A stretch of DNA of 46,169 nt from Planctomycetales bacterium. Its GTDB lineage: Bacteria; Planctomycetota; JAKEIC01. The notes under the pieces are model-generated. The model was not told where the DNA came from and did not search any database. It saw only the letters and a list, made by a program, of their open reading frames with translations. Both the position numbers and the translations under genes were made by a program. Below, in pieces: positions 39,934 to 46,169 of the stretch (within the stretch, counting starts at the first letter, position 1; the number at the start of each line of letters is the position of its first letter). Where the stretch lies: the NCBI GenBank assembly GCA_022614695.1, contig JAKEIC010000086.1, positions 1 to 46,169 on the forward strand, read 5' to 3'.

Positions 39934-42255
39934 TCACCGGCGCCGCCGGGAACGACCCGAGTCCTTCCGCAGGCGATCGAGAGACTTCGACGTCGCCTCG
40001 CCCGCCTCGAGCTGCCGGGCCGCCTCGCGGGCGAACGCCTGGAGGCCGGGGTCCCGCTCCGAGGTGGCGATCCGCCCGAGGGCGGCGACGGCCGCCTCGG
40101 GCGCCTGGAGACCCGCGATCGCCAGCGCGCAGAGGACCCGGTCGCGGAGCGAATCCGGCACGTCCCCCGCCGCGAACCGCCGCTCCGCCGCCGCGACGAG
40201 CCGCGGCGCCGTGGATCGCGTCGCGGCGAACGTCGCGCGATCCTCGTCGAGCGCCGCGCGGAGGACGCTCTCGCTTCGCTCCTCCTCCCAGAGCCCGACC
40301 AGGTAGGTTCGGGACGCGTCCGTCGGGACATGGTCGAGGACCCGGACGACGGCCTCGCGGACCTCGGGCTCCTCACCCCGCGGGAGGTCGCCGAGGAAGG
40401 AGCGCCGCCGCTCGTCCTCGGCGAGCGCGCGCGCCACCGCCGCGGCGAGGGACGCCCGCGCGGGGGCTCCGGGCACGAGGGCCCGCCAGTCCCCGGCGAG
40501 GCTCTCCGCCTCCTCCGGGTCGAGGTGGCCCCCACGGGCGAGACTCTCGAGACCGTCAGCCGCGGCCCGCGCCAGGGAGGGGTCCGTGCTCCGCAGGGCG
40601 TTTCGGAGGCGACCCAGCGCCTCCGCGCGCTGCTTCGTTCCGGGGCCGGCCTCGCGGAGGGCGTCGCGCCAAGCCAGGACCTCGCCCGTCCGCGTCTCGA
40701 CGGACGGTACGGCCTGCGGGACCTCGACGCCGCGAGCAAACGTGAGGACGCGCAGGTCCCGGACCGCCTTGTTCCCGAGGCCCTGGAACCTCAGGAGATC
40801 CCCGGCGCGCACGAGCTCCTCGAGCACCGGTTCCCAGGGTTGTCCGGCGCGCTGGAGCTCGGCGATGCGCCGGCGGTGGGAGGCCCAGGCCCGACCGTCC
40901 GCCCCGAGGACGTCCACGGCGACGTCCACGGCCGGTCGGGTCGCGAGCCCGGGCGGCACGCCCGCCAGCCGGTAGCGGCCGTCCGGACCCGAAGTGACCT
41001 CGGGACCTCCCCAGTCGCTCGAGGCCGTGCCGATCGTCACCCGGACGCCGGGCATCGGCAACCCCGTCCGATCCTCGAGCACCGTGCCCTCGATGACGTT
41101 GCCCTCGGTGACCTGAAGGACCAGCCCACCCTGCGCACTCGCCCGCGTCCAATCCGAGCAACCCCGGCCCGGAGCGATGGCGACCCACTCGGAGGTCTCG
41201 TGGCCCGTGGACGCGTCGAAGCAGCCGTCCTCCGCGGCGAGCTGTGCGAGGGGGCTGTGTGGCGAGAGCCCCCAGAGCTCGAGGTCCTCCCGCTCCCCTC
41301 CCGTCTCGGGCCGCCGCAGGATGAGGGCTCCGGGAACGGGCGAACCCGAGGCCGCGTCCACGACCCGCCCGCGGCGTGGGGAAGGGCTCCCGGAGGGGGC
41401 CGCGGCTCGTCCCGGGCCCGTCGCAGCCCCGCCGCCGGCCGCCGGCACTGCGCGACCGCCTCCGCGAGGGACCGCCGCGACCGACGAGTCTGCCGGCGAG
41501 CCTGTCCCGGCGGATCCGGTCGTCGGCGCGAGGGAGGTCCTCCGGCGGGCGTCCTCGGGCCTCGAGCCCGCCCCTCCGGCTCCCCCGAGGACCAGCGCCG
41601 CCCCTCCGACGGCCAGGAGCAACACGCCCGTTGCCACCGCGAACTTCTGGAGGGTTCCCATCGCGATCGCACCTCCGCCCGCCGCGCCCAGCGCCCCCGC
41701 CACCTCCGGCCGCCGCCCCGCCAGCGGCACGAGCGCCACGGCCCACGCCCGCCGGTCCCCGCCGTGCTCTCCGTCGAGCCTCTCCCGGAGCATCGCGTGC
41801 GCCCGGTGGAGCCGGGTCCGCACGGTCTCGGGCGGGCAGCCGATCTTCCGCGCGATCTCGCCCGGCTCGAGTTCCTCGTAGTACCTGAGGATCACCGCGG
41901 TCCTGTACGGCTCCTCGAGCGCGAGCACCGCCTCGACGACGTGCCGACGCACGGCCTCCCGCTCGACGATCTCGGCGGGACCCGGGATCCTCTCGGGCCG
42001 GGCGGCCGCCGCCTCGCGTCGCTCCCGCCGCGCCGTACTGCGCCAGGACTGCCGGGCCAGGTTCCGGACGACCGCGGCGAACCAGCCGCGGGTCCGGCCG
42101 CGCTCCTCGGGCGGCCTCTCGAGCGCCGCAACGAGCGCGTCCTGCGCCACGTCCTCGGCGGTCCCCTCGTCCGCGAGGAGGCTCCGCGCGAGGCCGCGGA
42201 CGAAGTCCGCGTGGGACAGCAGGGCCTCCGGCTGGGTCGGGACTCCGCTCGACAT
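39934..42255 (-). CDS. ECF sigma factor fused to TM segment, sensor domain and HEAT-like repeats
   Basis: A 773-residue protein. Residues 1-75 match sigma70 region 2 (ALLSHADFVRGLARSLL, AEDVAQDALVAAL, RGWFAAVVRNLARQSWR) and 105-160 match region 4 (LEEPYRTAVILRYYEELEP, EIARKIGCPPETVRTRL). A transmembrane segment lies at about 205-225. Beyond it are a Pro/Gly linker, a carboxypeptidase-regulatory-like module (GRGCSDWTRASAQ, GNVIEGTVLEDRTGLPMPG, RFQGLGNKAVRDL) and, from about 530, HEAT-like helical repeats. Sigma factors with long membrane-spanning C-terminal extensions are known from Planctomycetes. Here the sensor part would sit outside and the sigma part in the cytoplasm. The ATG at 42255 has GTGAGG upstream. 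No separate anti-sigma gene is seen. Confidence 0.85.
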   Translation of the reverse strand: MSSGVPTQPEALLSHADFVRGLARSLLADEGTAEDVAQDALVAALERPPEERGRTRGWFAAVVRNLARQSWRSTARRERREAAAARPERIPGPAEIVEREAVRRHVVEAVLALEEPYRTAVILRYYEELEPGEIARKIGCPPETVRTRLHRAHAMLRERLDGEHGGDRRAWAVALVPLAGRRPEVAGALGAAGGGAIAMGTLQKFAVATGVLLLAVGGAALVLGGAGGAGSRPEDARRRTSLAPTTGSAGTGSPADSSVAAVPRGGGRAVPAAGGGAATGPGRAAAPSGSPSPRRGRVVDAASGSPVPGALILRRPETGGEREDLELWGLSPHSPLAQLAAEDGCFDASTGHETSEWVAIAPGRGCSDWTRASAQGGLVLQVTEGNVIEGTVLEDRTGLPMPGVRVTIGTASSDWGGPEVTSGPDGRYRLAGVPPGLATRPAVDVAVDVLGADGRAWASHRRRIAELQRAGQPWEPVLEELVRAGDLLRFQGLGNKAVRDLRVLTFARGVEVPQAVPSVETRTGEVLAWRDALREAGPGTKQRAEALGRLRNALRSTDPSLARAAADGLESLARGGHLDPEEAESLAGDWRALVPGAPARASLAAAVARALAEDERRRSFLGDLPRGEEPEVREAVVRVLDHVPTDASRTYLVGLWEEERSESVLRAALDEDRATFAATRSTAPRLVAAAERRFAAGDVPDSLRDRVLCALAIAGLQAPEAAVAALGRIATSERDPGLQAFAREAARQLEAGEATSKSLDRLRKDSGRSRRRR

Positions 42256-42304
42256 GTGGCCTCACCCTATAGATTGACGCGGACCCGCGGAGCGTTTCAC
42301 ATAG

Positions 42305-44740
42305 TCACCGGATTCGCCACTCGGGAGGGGGCACCGGATCCCCCTCGGGCAGGTCCAGGGTCAGGGTCTCGCCCCGCAGGCTGACGACGAGCCGGCGCGT
42401 CGTCGGGGGGACGCCGAACGTGAGCCGCCACCAGCCCGGCTTGCCCGGGATGCCCGACCAGCTCCCCGTGCCCCGGGCGATCTCCCGGCCGTCGCCATCG
42501 AGCGCGACGGTGCGCGGCATGTCCCCGGTTCCCGCGCCGTAGGCCGTGTCGGGGCCCACGGGAACATCCACGTGCTGGATGACGGTGTGAAGGACGACGT
42601 CCATCTCATCGGCCCCCGGCGGGACCGAGGTCTGGACGAAGCCTCCGGGGAGGACGCCTCCATCGGGCGCGAACCGGCGAAACATGACCGTCTCGGGCTT
42701 CCCGCTCAGGAGAAACTTGAGGACCACGCGGCCCGTCTCGTCAGGTCGCCAGCGCTGGACTACGCTCCCGGCGGCGGCGAAGAAGTGCGTCTCGACGTCC
42801 GCTCCCGCCAGCGGGGCGCCCGCCCGATCGAGGATCCGAAGCGTGAGCTTCCGTGCCCGGGAGGCGCGCAGGCGCAGGAGCGCCGGGGCACCTTCCAGGC
42901 TGGCCGGGGCATCCCCAGCCCCTACGGCGAGCCCTCCCAAGGGAAGGAGGCCGAGCCAGCCCTCGTCCACGATCACGGCGCGCGCCTCGCGCGCCCCCTC
43001 CGTTCCCTGGACCGCGCCCCGGTAGCGGAGTCGGACCCGTCCGTCGGGCCCGGCCCGCGCGGCAGCCTCCCCGTCGAAGCAGGTCGCCGGCTCGCCACGC
43101 ACGGACAGACCCCCGATGGGCCTGCCGTCCCCGTCCACGAACTCGATCACGACGGGAATCCACGGCGTAGCGCGGACATGGAGCACGACCGGTTGCTCAC
43201 CGGCCGCCGTCACGCGGGCCCGGAGTTCGGGCTCGCGGATCGCGAAAGGCGGCGTGCCGTTCCGCGGCGCGTCGTACAGTCCCTCGCCCTTCAAGCGGAC
43301 CTCGGCGACGTCCGTCCTCCCGGCCGGGTCGGTCCCCCAGACCTCGGCACCTCCCGTCCTCCCGAGATCCAGGCGCGGGAGCACGTCCGTCACCTCGGCG
43401 CGCCCCGAGGAGTCCGTCGTCGCCTCGCCCGAAGGCCAGGCCCCCATGCCCCCCGCGTGCGCGCTCCGGAGCGACATCTCGACGATCACCCCGGCGCGGG
43501 AGAGAGGCCGGCCCTCCGCATCCACGAGCTGCACGAACACAGGGGCGATGGGACCGAGCGCCAGGACCTGGCTCTCGGCGGGCCCCGCCTCCCGGACGAT
43601 CCGGTCCGGCGCGGCGGCCCAGGCCCGACCCGCGCGCACCCAGACGCGGTTCCACGCGACCGGGAGGAACACGGTCACCTCCCGGGCGACCGGATCGAGA
43701 TCCTGGCTCTCGCCGCCGCTCGACGCCCACGGACTCGCCCCTCCCTCGGCGCCGGGCGCCGGGGCCTTCTCCGGCTCGCCCGGCGGCGGCCAACGCCGCA
43801 TGTGGAGGACCTCGACCTGGGCGGGCGGGCTCATTCCCGGCGGGAACTGGAGGCGGTAGGTGACGAGGACGCCGGCGCCTCGGGCCATCCGGATGTCCAC
43901 GACGGCCTTCTTCCCCGCGCCGTCGAACCGGACCGCGCGGCCCCGGGCGAGGAGGTCCGCGAAGGCGGCGTCGCCGGCGCTCTGTACTTCCTGGAGCCCG
44001 GGTTCGGCAGGCTGGTAGCCGTGCGCCCCCCACGACTCCGGGAGCACCGCCATCCCGGGCGGGATGGGCCCGAACCGGTAGCGTCCCTCGCGATCCGCTT
44101 CGCAGGAGGGTCCGGACCCGCGGCCGAACTCGCCGAACACGGCGAGTTGGACCCAGAGGCCGCCGAGGGGCCGGCCGGTCTGCGCATCGAGGACCGTGCC
44201 CTCGACGAAGTTCCCCTCGGAGACCCTGAGGATGACCTCGGAGTCTCCCGGGCCCGCCGGCCACCAGTCCGAGCAGCCCCAGCCGGGGACGATCGCGATC
44301 ATCCGGTACGTCGCCGAGTCCACGGGAACGGCGAAACGACCGGCCTCGTCCACAGAGATCCCGAACATCGGCTTCTCCCGGTGCCACTCCATGTCGAACG
44401 GGTCGGTCTCGAGATGGACGAACGCCCCCCGGCAGGGTTCCCCGGAGGCGGCGAGGACGGCGCGTCCGATCCGCCCGCTCCCGGACTCGCCCGGGGACGT
44501 CGGCGCGGGGGCCTGTCCGCTCCCCGCGGGTGGCGCGGGCGTGGGTTGGGGAGCGGTCGTCCCAGACGCCACCTCCGGCTCGCCGGGAGATGCCGCAGCC
44601 GCACTCGTTCCGACGCTCGGGGGCGCCCACTCCCCCGAGAGGTGGATCCATAGCCCCAGCGCCCCGGCCAGGACCAGGAGTAGTCCAGCGACGAGACCCT
44701 GCCGGACGGCCCGCCTGCCACTGCGCTCCGGAGCGGCCAT
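42305..44740 (-). CDS. Membrane-anchored carboxypeptidase-regulatory-like protein
   Basis: An 811-residue protein with one N-terminal membrane anchor (GLVAGLLLVLAGALGLWIHL), a Pro/Thr/Ser-rich spacer and an extracellular part rich in carboxypeptidase-regulatory-like beta-sandwiches (GNFVEGTVLDAQTGRPLGG, VDAEGRPLSRAGVIV, VDGDGRPIGGLSV, LDRAGAPLAGADV). It contains the family module GWGCSDWWPAGPGDSE and RFDGAGKKAVVDIRMARG also found in the sigma fusion and the 636-residue protein. The ATG has GGGAGGGGCG upstream. It starts 20 bp after the cyclase stop and ends 49 bp before the sigma gene, so co-transcription is likely. A role as receptor or surface adhesin is inferred. Confidence 0.75.
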   Translation of the reverse strand: MAAPERSGRRAVRQGLVAGLLLVLAGALGLWIHLSGEWAPPSVGTSAAAASPGEPEVASGTTAPQPTPAPPAGSGQAPAPTSPGESGSGRIGRAVLAASGEPCRGAFVHLETDPFDMEWHREKPMFGISVDEAGRFAVPVDSATYRMIAIVPGWGCSDWWPAGPGDSEVILRVSEGNFVEGTVLDAQTGRPLGGLWVQLAVFGEFGRGSGPSCEADREGRYRFGPIPPGMAVLPESWGAHGYQPAEPGLQEVQSAGDAAFADLLARGRAVRFDGAGKKAVVDIRMARGAGVLVTYRLQFPPGMSPPAQVEVLHMRRWPPPGEPEKAPAPGAEGGASPWASSGGESQDLDPVAREVTVFLPVAWNRVWVRAGRAWAAAPDRIVREAGPAESQVLALGPIAPVFVQLVDAEGRPLSRAGVIVEMSLRSAHAGGMGAWPSGEATTDSSGRAEVTDVLPRLDLGRTGGAEVWGTDPAGRTDVAEVRLKGEGLYDAPRNGTPPFAIREPELRARVTAAGEQPVVLHVRATPWIPVVIEFVDGDGRPIGGLSVRGEPATCFDGEAAARAGPDGRVRLRYRGAVQGTEGAREARAVIVDEGWLGLLPLGGLAVGAGDAPASLEGAPALLRLRASRARKLTLRILDRAGAPLAGADVETHFFAAAGSVVQRWRPDETGRVVLKFLLSGKPETVMFRRFAPDGGVLPGGFVQTSVPPGADEMDVVLHTVIQHVDVPVGPDTAYGAGTGDMPRTVALDGDGREIARGTGSWSGIPGKPGWWRLTFGVPPTTRRLVVSLRGETLTLDLPEGDPVPPPEWRIR

Positions 44741-44760
44741 CGCCCCTCCCAGGACTCGTC

Positions 44761-46158
44761 CTACCCGAGCCTCACCCGCGTCAGCTTGAACATCCCCGGG
44801 ATGCCCTTCAGCACCGTCTCGTAGCGCTCGGTCCTCGCGCCGGCGGCCGCGAGGGCGTCACGGATCCGCGGGTCCGTCGCCAGCGCCTCGCCGAGGACGA
44901 TGTCGTCCCCGTGCGACTCGCCCTGGATGCGGGCCGCCACGTTCACCGTCGAGCCGAAGTAGTCGAGGATCTCGTTCGCCGAGACCGCGATGCAGGGGCC
45001 CTCGTGGATCCCGACCTTCACGATCGGCCGCTCGCCCGGGAGCGCCATCGTCCTCTTCTGGGCGTCCAGCGCCGTGGCGACGGCCGCGACCGGGTCGGTG
45101 TAGACGGCCATGATGGCGTCGCCCATCGTCTTCACGATGCCGCCCTCTCGGGCCCGGATCACCTCCGTCCAGAGGGCGAAGTGCTCGCGCACCATCGCGT
45201 AGGCCCGGGCGCTCCCGGCGCGCTCGTAGTACGCGGTCGAGCCCTTCAGGTCCGTGAAGAGGAACGTGAGCGTCTTCACCGCCATCTCGGCCCCGGGAGC
45301 CAGGACCTCCGAGGAGAAGAGGTCCCGGAAGTCCTGGAGCGACGTGACGAGCGCGGCCGACGCCCCCCGGTCGTCGGGACGGAGAGTCTCGACGCGCGCG
45401 AGCATCTCGCCGGCGCCTCCGTTCCGCAACCGCAGCGCGAGGCGCCCCTCGCGGGTCTCGAGGGTCGCCGGCGCGACCGAGCCCGCGGCGATAGCGACCT
45501 CCGCCTCGGCCTTGCCACCCGCCCCTACGCGCAGCCGGCACTCGTGGCCCGGGGCCTGGGGGGCCCAGACCCGGTACTCGCCCGCCGGGAGGGTCACCGC
45601 CACCTCCCGGGTCGCGCCGGGCGCCAGGACGACCTGGGCCCGCACGTGCGGCGTCGCATGAGGTCCCCCCATGCAGTACTCGGCCGCCTCGGCCTTCCGG
45701 AGGGCCGGGTGGACGCTGAAGCGGACCTCCACGGATTGGTCGAACTCCCCGTCGAAGCGGATGTTGCAGGCGTCGCAGTGCACCTCGCGGCGGAGATCGG
45801 AGAGACGTCCCGAGTCCACCTTCACGACCCGGCACGAGGGGCAGCGGATGGACCACCGGAGGTCCAGGAGCCCCGCGCGCGTCGCGTGGAGGAACATCCG
45901 GAGGGTCGGCACCCGGGGCGACCCCCACCGGTCCGCCAGCGCGAAGGCCCGCATCCCGGTCACCTGGTCGTCGGGCGCGGTCCGCAGGTGCTCGAGGAGC
46001 TTCTCGACATCCCCGGAAGGCGCGCCCACCCGCGAGAGCGTCTCGCGGGCGCGGCCGACCACCGCCCCGTCGAGCGGGAGATCCCGCCTCTCGCCCGCGA
46101 ACGGGACGGGCTGCCGGCCCGCGACGAAGGCGTCTATCCCCTCGAGGGCCTTCCTCAT
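44761..46158 (-). CDS. DUF5939-type adenylate/guanylate cyclase, probably 5'-incomplete
   Basis: The visible 465 residues contain a DUF5939-like region (MRAFALADRWGSPR, FLHATRAGLLDLRW) with a zinc-ribbon pair CPSC...CDAC, a beta-domain (EYRVWAPQAPGHECRL) and a C-terminal class III cyclase: LTFLFTDLKGSTAYYER with the first metal Asp, GGIVKTMGDAIMAVY with the second, and DYFGSTVNVAARIQG with intact transition-state Asn and Arg, so it should be active. In known DUF5939 cyclases an SRPBCC-like domain of nearly 200 residues lies further N-terminal, and the frame is still open at the window edge, so the true start is probably beyond position 46169. The gene heads the sensor-module cluster. Confidence 0.85.
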   Translation of the reverse strand: MRKALEGIDAFVAGRQPVPFAGERRDLPLDGAVVGRARETLSRVGAPSGDVEKLLEHLRTAPDDQVTGMRAFALADRWGSPRVPTLRMFLHATRAGLLDLRWSIRCPSCRVVKVDSGRLSDLRREVHCDACNIRFDGEFDQSVEVRFSVHPALRKAEAAEYCMGGPHATPHVRAQVVLAPGATREVAVTLPAGEYRVWAPQAPGHECRLRVGAGGKAEAEVAIAAGSVAPATLETREGRLALRLRNGGAGEMLARVETLRPDDRGASAALVTSLQDFRDLFSSEVLAPGAEMAVKTLTFLFTDLKGSTAYYERAGSARAYAMVREHFALWTEVIRAREGGIVKTMGDAIMAVYTDPVAAVATALDAQKRTMALPGERPIVKVGIHEGPCIAVSANEILDYFGSTVNVAARIQGESHGDDIVLGEALATDPRIRDALAAAGARTERYETVLKGIPGMFKLTRVRLG

Positions 46159-46169
46159 CGTCTGGCCCA

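Noticed and set aside
42256..42304. TATAG sequence upstream of the sigma gene as a promoter
   Set aside because: No matching -35 element at proper spacing was found. The gap is short and co-transcription with the upstream gene is simpler.

Overview
This is a very GC-rich bacterial window with dense coding, frequent GTG/TTG starts and short gaps between genes. The gene families suggest a Planctomycetota-like organism: Hanks-type kinase C-lobes fused to a membrane segment and long TPR arrays, an ECF sigma factor with a membrane-anchored C-terminal extension, a caspase-like lipoprotein, class III cyclases and very large secreted repeat proteins. A Myxococcota-like origin is not excluded. I see no rRNA, tRNA, CRISPR array, transposase or integrase.

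Region 1 (97-19897, minus strand) is one long tightly packed run. A strong TTGACA-N16-TATGAT promoter (19704-19731) precedes a lipoprotein with a caspase-like fold whose catalytic His and Cys are missing. Then come a Kelch/LamG-like lipoprotein, a TPR lipoprotein, a 2149-residue surface fibre protein ending in a peptidase S74 auto-chaperone, a protein with a Cys/hydrophobic/RRRR C-terminal sorting tail, a second fibre-like protein (1150 residues) and a CPBP intramembrane protease. Several junctions overlap or are separated by 2-31 bp. My inference is that this operon builds and anchors a cell-surface fibre. An HNH nuclease follows under its own promoter.

Region 2 (19970-25137) is mixed: a short TonB-like protein and a TonB-dependent receptor, a RelE/ParE toxin with a ribbon-helix-helix antitoxin that appears to start at CTG, a hypothetical protein, an ACT-domain protein whose ribosome binding site lies in a perfect hairpin, and a small class III cyclase.

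Region 3 (25142-31469, minus strand) holds three tandem kinase-TPR genes. All three begin at the DFG motif, so the N-lobe and the HRD catalytic loop are absent. In two of them a 7-bp tandem repeat lies exactly at the truncation point, and the same repeat family forms the start of the TPR lipoprotein (15620-15647) and lies upstream of ileS (31514-31541).

Region 4 (31561-36971, plus strand) has ileS overlapping purN, a 20-bp-arm stem-loop, a four-helix-bundle protein, and an ArsR repressor with an SRPBCC partner. A 28-bp palindromic operator overlaps the arsR promoter, and arsR has no ordinary start codon.

Region 5 (36986-46169, minus strand) runs from a DUF5939-type cyclase (cut by the window edge) through a membrane protein, an ECF sigma factor fused to a transmembrane segment and extracellular domain, a small lipoprotein, and a secreted protein. 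Three of these share one extracellular carboxypeptidase-regulatory-like module, so the region looks like a signalling locus built from duplicated sensor domains.
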